The translations under genes were made by a program, and so were the position numbers. Below, piece by piece: positions 1 to 5,371 of a stretch of 5,642 bases of DNA (positions within the stretch are counted from its first letter, which is position 1; every line of letters begins with the position of its first letter). The stretch is from Alphaproteobacteria bacterium (GTDB lineage Bacteria > Pseudomonadota > Alphaproteobacteria > Sphingomonadales > Sphingomonadaceae), in assembly GCA_020249025.1 (NCBI GenBank), contig JADCGM010000187.1, forward strand, positions 1 to 5,642, in the 5' to 3' direction. A model generated the notes under the pieces. It had not been told where the DNA came from. It worked only from the letters and a program-made list of their open reading frames with translations, and made no database searches.

Positions 1-31
1 GCAGGCGGCGGAATAAGGGGAAACGACGCCT

Positions 32-48
32 GGCGGCCCGCGGCCGCC
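32..48 (-). terminator. Possible terminator hairpin after ispG
   Basis: Perfect 7-bp inverted repeat (GGCGGCC and GGCCGCC, three-base loop) starting 20 nt past the ispG stop codon. On the minus strand it is followed by AGGCGTCGTTTCCCC, which has only a three-T run several bases away. It is therefore not a textbook intrinsic terminator. It could be a transcript-end-stabilising stem or chance in very GC-rich DNA. The rest of 1-67 shows no gene. Confidence 0.3.
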
Positions 49-67
49 CGGCTGTCGACAGGGCCGT

Positions 68-1189
68 CTATTCGGCGGCCTCGACGGCGGCGTTCGCCGC
101 CTCGATCTCGGCGGCCTTCTTCTCGACCAGCTCGACGATGTGGTCGACCATGCGCTCGTCATCGACATGGTGGCTGGTCACGCCCGACAGATAGACCATG
201 TGCTTGCCGTTGCCGCCGCCGGTGAGGCCGATGTCGGTCTCGCGCGCCTCGCCGGGGCCGTTGACGACGCAGCCCAGCACCGAGAGCGACAGCGGCGTGC
301 GGATGTGGCTCAGCCGGCTTTCGAGCTTCTCGACGGTGCGGATGACGTCGAAACCCTGCCGCGCGCAGGACGGGCAGGAGACGACGCGGACGCCGCGATT
401 GCGGATGCCCAAGGCCTTCAGGATCTCGAAGCCGACGCGGACCTCTTCCTCGGGCTCGGCCGAGAGCGAGACGCGAATGGTGTCGCCGATGCCGAACCAG
501 AGCAGCGAGCCGATGCCGATCGCCGACTTGACGGTGCCGCCGATGAGGCCGCCCGCCTCGGTGATGCCGAGATGCAGCGGGCAATCCACGGCCTCGGCGA
601 GCTGCTGGTAGGCGGCGACCGCGAGGAACACGTCGCTGGCCTTCACCGCGACCTTGTACTCGTGGAAATCATGGTCCTGCAGCAGCTTGATATGATCGAG
701 CGCCGATTCGACCAGCGCCTCCGGGCAGGGCTCGCCATATTTTTCGAGAAGGTCCTTCTCGAGCGAACCGGCGTTCACCCCGATGCGGATGGCGCAGCCG
801 TTGGCCTTCGCCGCGCGCACGACCTCGGCGACGCGGTCGGACGAGCCGATATTGCCCGGGTTGATGCGCAGGCAGGCCGCACCCGCGTCGGCGGCTTCGA
901 GCGCGCGCTTGTAGTGGAAATGGATGTCCGCGACGACGGGGATGCGCGCCGCCCGCGTGATCTGGCGGAACGCCGCGGTCGCCTCGGTCGTCGGGCAGGA
1001 AACGCGGATGATGTCCGCGCCCGCCTCCTCGCACCGCCGGATCTGGTCGATGGTCGCCTTGGCGTCCTCGGTCGGGGTGTTGGTCATCGTCTGGACGGTG
1101 ACCGGCGCGTCGCCGCCGACCGGAACCTTGCCGACCATGATCTGACGGCACTTGCGGCGGGTAATGTCTCGCCAGGGACGAACGCTCAT
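68..1189 (-). CDS. ispG: 4-hydroxy-3-methylbut-2-en-1-yl diphosphate synthase (IspG/GcpE)
   Basis: This cytoplasmic iron-sulfur enzyme reductively opens the cyclic diphosphate MEcPP to give HMBPP, the penultimate step of the MEP isoprenoid pathway. Electrons come from flavodoxin or ferredoxin. The 373-residue product has the usual bacterial length and aligns by eye with E. coli IspG over its whole length. The N-terminal TIM-barrel part carries VQTMTNT, VADIHF, LRINPGNIG, RIGVNAGSLEKDL and HLGITEAGG. The C-terminal part carries the cluster ligands CPSC (C272, C275), GCVVNGPGE (C307) and E314, two positions off E. coli C270, C273, C305 and E312. I start at 1189 (MSVRPWRD) because homology begins near there. 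An in-frame ATG at 1225 would add 12 unlike residues and has no ribosome binding site. The Shine-Dalgarno before 1189 is weak (GGAA). The gene starts 59 nt after the ribbon-helix-helix gene, so co-transcription is possible. The C-terminus is an Ala/Glu-rich tail. Confidence 0.97.
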   Translation of the reverse strand: MSVRPWRDITRRKCRQIMVGKVPVGGDAPVTVQTMTNTPTEDAKATIDQIRRCEEAGADIIRVSCPTTEATAAFRQITRAARIPVVADIHFHYKRALEAADAGAACLRINPGNIGSSDRVAEVVRAAKANGCAIRIGVNAGSLEKDLLEKYGEPCPEALVESALDHIKLLQDHDFHEYKVAVKASDVFLAVAAYQQLAEAVDCPLHLGITEAGGLIGGTVKSAIGIGSLLWFGIGDTIRVSLSAEPEEEVRVGFEILKALGIRNRGVRVVSCPSCARQGFDVIRTVEKLESRLSHIRTPLSLSVLGCVVNGPGEARETDIGLTGGGNGKHMVYLSGVTSHHVDDERMVDHIVELVEKKAAEIEAANAAVEAAE

Positions 1190-1248
1190 GGGGGTTCCGC
1201 GCGGATGTGGACTGCTGCGCTCCATATAGAGGAGGGCCGGGCGGGCCG

Positions 1249-1470
1249 CTATCCCTCGCCCGCCGCCCCCTCGCCGCCGGTCTTCGGCGGCCGCCCGCGC
1301 TTCGCCGGCTCGGACGCGGCGACCTTCACCCCGCGCCGCGCCAGCGCCTCGCGCAGCAGAAATTCGATCTCGGCGTTGACGCTGCGGAGATCGGCGGCCG
1401 CTGCGCGCTCGATCGCCGCGAACAGCTGCGGATCGAGGCGCAGGGCATAGGCCTTCTTGTCGCCGGCCAC
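1249..1470 (-). CDS. Small ribbon-helix-helix (Arc-like) DNA-binding protein with AT-hook-like tail
   Basis: The product has 73 residues. Residues 5-13 (KKAYALRLD) fit the DNA-contacting beta strand of Arc/MetJ-type ribbon-helix-helix proteins. Residues 13-27 fit helix A and 30-47 (SVNAEIEFLLREALARRG) fit helix B. This fold binds DNA as a dimer and is common in small repressors and antitoxins. The tail holds KRGRPPK (57-63), which matches the AT-hook core RGRP that inserts into the minor groove of AT-rich DNA, followed by a Gly/Glu-rich end. The start is GTG, 10 nt after the TAG of the SPFH gene, with no clear Shine-Dalgarno, so translational coupling is likely. No ATG alternative fits. No toxin gene lies beside it, so I read it as a regulator rather than a classical antitoxin. 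The fold call is by pattern recognition. The target is unknown, though the AT palindrome upstream of the SPFH gene is a candidate. Confidence 0.78.
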   Translation of the reverse strand: MAGDKKAYALRLDPQLFAAIERAAAADLRSVNAEIEFLLREALARRGVKVAASEPAKRGRPPKTGGEGAAGEG

Positions 1471-1480
1471 GGCGGCGCGC

Positions 1481-2353
1481 CTACTGGTAGAGCGTGCCGG
1501 TGTTGACGATCGGCTGGGTGTCGCGCTCGCCGCACAGGACGACCATGAGGTTCGACACCATCGCCGCCTTGCGCTCGTCGTCGAGACTGACGACGCCGCG
1601 CTCCGCCAGCTGCCCCAGCGCGAGCTGGACCATCGACACCGCGCCCTCGACGAGCTTGGTGCGCGCCGCGATTACCGCTTCCGCCTGCTGGCGGCGCAGC
1701 ATCGCCCCGGCGATCTCCGGCGCATAGGCGAGGTGGGTGAGGCGGCATTCGTCGATGCGGACGCCCGCCATCGCCACACGCTCTCCCAGCTCCTCGGCAA
1801 GCTCGCGGTTGACGACATCATGGCCGTTGCGCAGCGACACCTCGCCCGCATCGTGATCGTCATAGGGATAGCGCGAGCCGATGGCGCGGACGGCGGATTC
1901 GATCTGCACGTTCACGAAGGTGCGATAGTCGTCGACGTCGAACAGCGCCTGGGCGGTGTCGGCGACGCGCCAGACGACGTTCGAGGCGATCTCGATCGGA
2001 TTGCCGCGCAGGTCGTTCACCTTCAGCTTTTCCGAGGTGACGTTGTTGATCCGCACGCTGATCTTCTTGCGCATCATCCACGGCCACACCCAGCGCAGGC
2101 CCTCGTTGCGGTCGGTGCCGCGGTAGGCGCCGAACAGGGTGATCGCGGCCGCCTGGTTGGGCTGCAGGATGTAGAAGCCCGGCGACACCAGCAGCGTGCC
2201 GACGGCCGCGACGATCAGCAGCACCGGCCGGTCGATGATCGCGGCCAGCGGAATCATGCCGAGCGAGCCCAGCAGCACCAGCAGCATGAGGTAGCCGTTG
2301 CCGGTCGCGGCGCCGCGCTCGCGGGTGACGGTCAGGGTCGAGGCTTCGGTCAT
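1481..2353 (-). CDS. Membrane-anchored SPFH/band-7 domain protein
   Basis: SPFH proteins (stomatin, prohibitin, flotillin, HflK/C) oligomerise on membranes and organise microdomains or modulate partner proteins. The specific role of this one is not known. The 290-residue product has a short N-terminal tail and two hydrophobic segments at about 20-40 and 43-61. A band-7 domain at about 62-235 begins with FYILQPNQAAAITLFGAYRGT and includes the typical EIASNVVWRVADTAQALFDVDDY and FVNVQIESAVRAI strings in order. A helical stretch at 214-250 (AGAMLRRQQAEAVIAARTKLVEGAV) is typical of SPFH proteins. It is not HflK or HflC, since no partner gene sits beside it. Two ATGs compete. The one at 2353 is preferred because GGAG lies 9 nt upstream. 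The one at 2362 directly abuts that GGAG, leaving no spacing. A further in-frame start at 2410 would run through the promoter. The gene heads a unit with the ribbon-helix-helix gene 10 nt downstream. Confidence 0.9.
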   Translation of the reverse strand: MTEASTLTVTRERGAATGNGYLMLLVLLGSLGMIPLAAIIDRPVLLIVAAVGTLLVSPGFYILQPNQAAAITLFGAYRGTDRNEGLRWVWPWMMRKKISVRINNVTSEKLKVNDLRGNPIEIASNVVWRVADTAQALFDVDDYRTFVNVQIESAVRAIGSRYPYDDHDAGEVSLRNGHDVVNRELAEELGERVAMAGVRIDECRLTHLAYAPEIAGAMLRRQQAEAVIAARTKLVEGAVSMVQLALGQLAERGVVSLDDERKAAMVSNLMVVLCGERDTQPIVNTGTLYQ

Positions 2354-2368
2354 CGTCTCCATCTCCGA

Positions 2369-2386
2369 AATTATGATATCATAATT
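2369..2386. promoter_or_regulatory. Perfect 18-bp AT-rich palindrome, probable operator
   Basis: AATTATGATATCATAATT reads identically on both strands, with nine-base arms and no spacer. It sits in a 23-base island (2368-2390) containing only one G and one C, inside otherwise GC-rich DNA. It overlaps the TATAAT box of the SPFH promoter and the expected transcription start, the classic position for a repressor site. That it is an operator is inference. The regulator is not identified from sequence. Confidence 0.65.
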
Positions 2387-2411
2387 ATATCGGAGCAGGG
2401 CGATTCGCAAG
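2384..2411 (-). promoter_or_regulatory. Promoter of the SPFH/ribbon-helix-helix unit
   Basis: On the minus strand a perfect TATAAT lies at 2389-2384. A partial -35, CTTGCGA at 2411-2405 (TTGCGA matches TTGACA at four of six), is 15 bp upstream, which is slightly short. The -10 box is consensus-like and the -35 is poor, so expression may need or escape a regulator. The predicted start falls near 2377, giving a leader of roughly 25 nt to the ATG at 2353. The promoter lies just beyond the pal terminator, so this unit is likely transcribed separately from tol-pal. Confidence 0.6.
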
Positions 2412-2413
2412 CG

Positions 2414-2442
2414 AAACGGGCCGCGCCTTGCGGCACGGCCCG
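2414..2442 (-). terminator. Intrinsic terminator of the tol-pal operon
   Basis: On the minus strand CGGGCCGTGCC and GGCGCGGCCCG form an 11-bp stem with a single G-U pair, closed by a GCAA loop (GNRA type). It is followed by TTTCGCTT. The T run is short, as is common in GC-rich alphaproteobacteria. It starts 30 nt past the pal stop and directly precedes the SPFH promoter, so it separates the two units. Confidence 0.75.
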
Positions 2443-2472
2443 TCCGGGTACTTCAGATGAGCGGGACGCGCC

Positions 2473-3015
2473 TTAGCTGGCCGCGCCCGACAGCGCCGTC
2501 ACCGCACGGCGGTTCTGCGCATAGCTCTCCTCGTCGGAGCCCTGCACCGCCGGACGCTCCTTGCCGTAGGAGATCGTCGCGATGCGGCCGGCGTCGACGC
2601 CCTTGGCCGCGAGATAGTTCTTGGTGGCGTTGGCGCGGCGGTCGCCGAGCGCAAGGTTGTACTCGCGGGTGCCGCGCTCGTCGGCATGGCCCTCGATGGT
2701 CATGCGGACGTTGGGATAGCGGGCGAGCCAGGCGGCCTGCTTGTCGAGCGTGGCGCGCGCCGCCTCGTCGAGCTCGTAGCTGTCATAGGCGAAGAAAACG
2801 CGGTCCGAACCGGCCTGCGCGACGAAATCGGCGACCGAACCCGGCACGACGGTCGAGGTGACCGCGCCGGTCGGGGCGGCCGGCGGCGCCTCGACGGGGG
2901 CCGGGGCCTGCGCGGGCGGCGGTGGGGGCGGCGGCAGATCCTCCTTCTTCTTGGAGCAGGCGGCCGTCGCCACCAGTCCGGCGACCAGCACCAGCTTCAG
3001 AGCATCCACACGCAT
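2473..3015 (-). CDS. pal: Peptidoglycan-associated lipoprotein Pal
   Basis: Pal is an outer-membrane lipoprotein that binds peptidoglycan and TolB, tethering the outer membrane to the wall and concentrating at division sites. The 180-residue product starts with a lipoprotein signal peptide (hydrophobic 6-19) and a lipobox ending in TAAC. C20 would be lipidated, and Ser at +2 suits outer-membrane sorting. A flexible linker follows with seven prolines in a row (28-34) and more Pro/Ala to about 58. The OmpA-like domain spans about 72-175. It has VFFAYDSYEL, TIEGHADERGTREYN and LALGDRRANATKNYL, with D112 and R127 in the diaminopimelate-binding positions, then ISYGKERP and QNRRAV near the end, all close to E. 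coli Pal. The start is supported by a strong GAGGAGG 8 nt upstream. It is the last gene of the tol-pal cluster, with its own possible promoter and a terminator behind it. Confidence 0.97.
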   Translation of the reverse strand: MRVDALKLVLVAGLVATAACSKKKEDLPPPPPPPAQAPAPVEAPPAAPTGAVTSTVVPGSVADFVAQAGSDRVFFAYDSYELDEAARATLDKQAAWLARYPNVRMTIEGHADERGTREYNLALGDRRANATKNYLAAKGVDAGRIATISYGKERPAVQGSDEESYAQNRRAVTALSGAAS

Positions 3016-3046
3016 CGCATCAGCCTCCTCGTTCCAGGGTCGTACC

Positions 3047-3076
3047 GAGATAGGAACGACACCACATGAGCGTCAA
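3047..3076 (-). promoter_or_regulatory. Possible promoter of pal
   Basis: In the 124-nt gap between tolB and pal, the minus strand has TTGACG (3076-3071, five of six to TTGACA), an 18-bp spacer, and TATCTC (3052-3047, only the TAT conserved). Transcription would start near 3040, giving a leader of about 25 nt with the strong pal ribosome binding site. Pal is often needed in larger amounts than the other Tol proteins, which fits a separate promoter, but the -10 is weak. Confidence 0.42.
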
Positions 3077-3139
3077 CGCCACGTTACTTGAACTGTTTCA
3101 CCTGAACGCAGCCGAAACAAGCGGCAAAGCGGTCTTCGA

Positions 3140-4480
3140 TCACGGCAGCAGCGGCGACCACGCCGGATCCGAACCGTCAAGCGGGGTCCGGAGCGGGCGC
3201 AGGTTGACGCCGGTCAGGTCGACCGACCACAGGTCGGCGCGGCCGCTGGCGGTGCGCGACGACTGGCCGGTGCGGAAGAACATGATGACGCGGCCGTTGG
3301 GCGACCAGGTCGGTCCCTCGTCCTGCCAGCTGTCGGTGAGCAGGCGCTCGCCGCCGCCGTCGGGGCGCATCACGCCGATCTGGAACTTGCCGCCGCCGAT
3401 CCGCGTGAAGGCGATGAGGTCGCCGCGCGGGCTCCACACCGGGGTGGCATAGCGGCCGTCGCCGAAGCTGATACGCTGCTGGTTGGAGCCGTCGGCGTTC
3501 ATCACATAGATCTGCTGGCTGCCGCCGCGGTCGCTTTCGAACACGATCTTCGAGCCGTCGGGCGAATAGCTCGCCGCGGTGTCGATGCCGGGCGAGGTGG
3601 TGAGCCGCGTCAGCCGCCGGCTCGACAGATCGAGCCGGTAGACGTCGGTGTTGCCGCCGACCGCCATCGAGATGACGAGCGACGCGCCGTCGGGCGCGAA
3701 GCGCGGCGCGAACGTCATGTTGGGCGCATCGAGCACCAGCTCCTGCCGCCCGGTGCCGATGTTGTAGACATAGACGCGCGGCCGGTTCCCGGCGAACGAC
3801 ATGTAGGCGATGGTCTGCTGATTCGGCGCGAAACGCGGGGTCAGCACCAGCGACTGGCCGTTGGTGAGGAAGCGATGGTTCGCCCCGTCCTGGTCCATGA
3901 TCGCGAGGCGCTTGATGCGCGCGGTCTTGGGGCCGGTTTCCGACACATAGACGATGCGGCTGTCGAAATAGCCGGTCTCGCCGGTGAGGCGGGCATAGAC
4001 CGCATCGGCGCACTTGTGCGCGGCGCGGCGCCAGAACTGCGGCTGGGTGGTGAAGCCCTGCCGGGTCAGCTCTTCTTCCGAGAACACGTCGTAGAGATAG
4101 CAGCCGACCGTGACGGTGCCGTCGCCATTGGCCGTCACGAAGCCGGTGATCAGCGCCTGCGCCGCGACCGTCCGCCAGTTCGGGAACTGCGGCTGGCCGA
4201 CGTCGCCGAACGCCACCGTCGTCGTGAACGCGGCCGGGTCGATGACGCGGAACAGACCGGTCGAGGCGAGATCGTTGGAGATGACCTCGGCGACCTGCCG
4301 CCCGAGATCGGTCGTCGATCCGGCGGGCGTCTGCGCCACCGCCTGTGCCGCGAAGGCCGGCACCGCGATCGGCATGGGCTGCTGGATGCCGGTGTTGATG
4401 TCGACGCGGAGCACCGCATGGGCGGGCGCGGCCAGCGACAGCAGGGCGGCGAACAGGGCGAGGATGGGATGGAAACGCAT
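3140..4480 (-). CDS. tolB: Tol-Pal system periplasmic protein TolB
   Basis: TolB is the soluble periplasmic component of Tol-Pal. It binds Pal and is released from it through TolA, cycling Pal to the septum. The 446-residue product begins with a Sec signal peptide (MRFHPILALFAALLSLAAPAHA, cleavage expected after A22). The N-terminal domain (about 23-165) includes the early conserved part of the family. A beta-propeller follows with recurrent blades marked by FAPN (217), FAPDG (261), YSPDG (305), WSPRG (349), WSPNG (392) and a final WSP (441), spaced about 43-49 residues. Strings such as IYVMNADGSNQQRIS are typical of TolB. I start at 4480 because GGGAG lies 5 nt upstream and the signal peptide starts there. 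The in-frame ATG at 4492 overlaps that ribosome binding site, and longer reading runs into tolA. It lies 47 nt downstream of tolA, a spacing consistent with one operon. Confidence 0.97.
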   Translation of the reverse strand: MRFHPILALFAALLSLAAPAHAVLRVDINTGIQQPMPIAVPAFAAQAVAQTPAGSTTDLGRQVAEVISNDLASTGLFRVIDPAAFTTTVAFGDVGQPQFPNWRTVAAQALITGFVTANGDGTVTVGCYLYDVFSEEELTRQGFTTQPQFWRRAAHKCADAVYARLTGETGYFDSRIVYVSETGPKTARIKRLAIMDQDGANHRFLTNGQSLVLTPRFAPNQQTIAYMSFAGNRPRVYVYNIGTGRQELVLDAPNMTFAPRFAPDGASLVISMAVGGNTDVYRLDLSSRRLTRLTTSPGIDTAASYSPDGSKIVFESDRGGSQQIYVMNADGSNQQRISFGDGRYATPVWSPRGDLIAFTRIGGGKFQIGVMRPDGGGERLLTDSWQDEGPTWSPNGRVIMFFRTGQSSRTASGRADLWSVDLTGVNLRPLRTPLDGSDPAWSPLLP

Positions 4481-4496
4481 GACTACTCCCATATCA

Positions 4497-4524
4497 GCCG
4501 CCCGCAGCCAGCGGGAGGGGCGGC
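4497..4524 (-). other. GC-rich hairpin between tolA and tolB
   Basis: The 47-nt tolA-tolB gap contains CCCGC/GCGGG (4501-4505 with 4511-4515, five-base loop). GCCG/CGGC arms (4497-4500 with 4521-4524) could extend it across an unpaired stretch on one side. It has no T run, so it is not a terminator. It ends about 16 nt before the tolB start and could tune mRNA stability or TolB translation, or be incidental in GC-rich DNA. Confidence 0.3.
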
Positions 4525-4527
4525 GCA

Positions 4528-5358
4528 TCACAGCATCTGCCGTGGATCGAAGTTCAGTTCGAACAGCTTCCAGGCGTCGTAGAGATCGGGCGGCAGCGTC
4601 AGCGGCGAGCAGCGCAGGACGGCGCGGCGCGCGCTTTCGGCAAAGGCCTTGGCGAAGGTCGAATTGGCGGCGGTGACGCCGGTCTGGCCGATGATCTGCG
4701 GCGTGCCGAGGACGCGGCCGTCCTTGGCCATCTGGATGCGCAGCTGGACGGTCATCCGGCCGACCTCGGCGCCGCCGATCGGCGGGTTCCAGCACGGCGC
4801 GACCTGCGATCGGATCGCCTGTTCGAGCGTCGCGGTCGCGCGCGCATCGAGCTGGGCGCCGCGCGGGATCGACTTTTCGAGCGAGGTCGCCAGCGCCGAA
4901 GTGTTGAGCGGCTTGCGCTCGGCCTTCGGAAGCTTCTTGTCGAGCAGGCTCGCCAGCTGCTGCGAATCCAGCCGCTGCGGCCCGGCCTTCTTGGCGGCGT
5001 CGGCAGCCTTGTCCTTCGCCTTGTCGGCGGGCTTCGGCGGCTCGGCCTTGGCGTTGGGCGCAGGCATGTCGGAGGCGGTCTTGGGCGCAGGCTTCGGCGC
5101 GGGCGGGGCGGCGGCCTCGTCGGGGGCGGGCGTCGGCGCGGTCGCCTCGACCGTCTCCTGCGGGGCGGCCTCCATCGACGGCTTGGGCGGTTCGGTGACG
5201 CGCGCCATGTCGCTGATCTCGACGATCTCGACCGGCACCGCCTCGACCACCTGGGGCAGCGTCTTCGCCGTCATCGACCAGGACAGCGACAGCCCGGCGA
5301 GCAGCGCAAGGTGTGCGCCGCCCGCGAGCATCATCGCCCGTCCCTCGGTCATCGTCAT
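4528..5358 (-). CDS. tolA: Tol-Pal system inner-membrane protein TolA
   Basis: TolA spans the periplasm and transmits the proton-motive-force-driven movement of TolQ-TolR to TolB-Pal. The 276-residue product has three parts. A single N-terminal transmembrane helix lies at about 8-29 (AMMLAGGAHLALLAGLSLSW). A long Pro/Ala/Lys/Glu-rich linker at about 55-128 (PPKP, APDEAAAPPAPKPAPK, KAKDKAADAAKKA) follows. A TonB/TolA-like C-terminal domain covers about 172-276 and carries CWNPPIGG (C189), MTVQLRIQMAKDGRVLGTP, C250 and WKLFELNFDP. C189 and C250 could form the disulfide seen in E. coli TolA domain III. The linker is shorter than in E. coli (421 residues in total), as is usual for alphaproteobacterial TolA. 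The start at 5358 lies 13 nt after the tolR stop with only a weak GAGA upstream. A second ATG two codons on (5352) is possible. Identity rests on architecture, C-terminal motifs and operon position. Confidence 0.92.
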   Translation of the reverse strand: MTMTEGRAMMLAGGAHLALLAGLSLSWSMTAKTLPQVVEAVPVEIVEISDMARVTEPPKPSMEAAPQETVEATAPTPAPDEAAAPPAPKPAPKTASDMPAPNAKAEPPKPADKAKDKAADAAKKAGPQRLDSQQLASLLDKKLPKAERKPLNTSALATSLEKSIPRGAQLDARATATLEQAIRSQVAPCWNPPIGGAEVGRMTVQLRIQMAKDGRVLGTPQIIGQTGVTAANSTFAKAFAESARRAVLRCSPLTLPPDLYDAWKLFELNFDPRQML

Positions 5359-5371
5359 CGGCGTGTCTCGG

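Noticed and set aside
52..61. 10-bp palindrome CTGTCGACAG downstream of ispG
   Set aside because: It is short, has no T run after it and is not tied to any promoter, so it is compatible with chance.
140..1450. Long plus-strand open frame of 436 codons
   Set aside because: It is antisense to ispG and the ribbon-helix-helix gene, which have clear homology. Long antisense frames are expected in GC-rich DNA and the translation is low-complexity Asp/Arg/Ala-rich.
1249..1470. Antitoxin of a toxin-antitoxin pair
   Set aside because: The fold is compatible, but neither neighbour (SPFH protein, IspG) resembles a toxin and no small toxin-like frame overlaps it.
1457..2476. Long plus-strand open frame of 339 codons
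   Set aside because: It is antisense to the SPFH gene, runs through promoter, palindrome and terminator, and encodes a His/Gln/Arg-rich sequence with no recognisable domain.
3053..3085. GGAAC resembling the general-stress EcfG -35 element
   Set aside because: It lies on the plus strand, no CGTT occurs at the required 16-17 spacing, and no plus-strand gene follows.
3875..4582. Plus-strand open frame of 235 codons
   Set aside because: It is a shadow of tolB with Arg/Gly-rich composition and no family features.
4481..4795. N-terminal extension of tolB to an upstream start
   Set aside because: It would overlap tolA, is Arg-rich and non-homologous, and precedes a good signal peptide with its own ribosome binding site at 4480.
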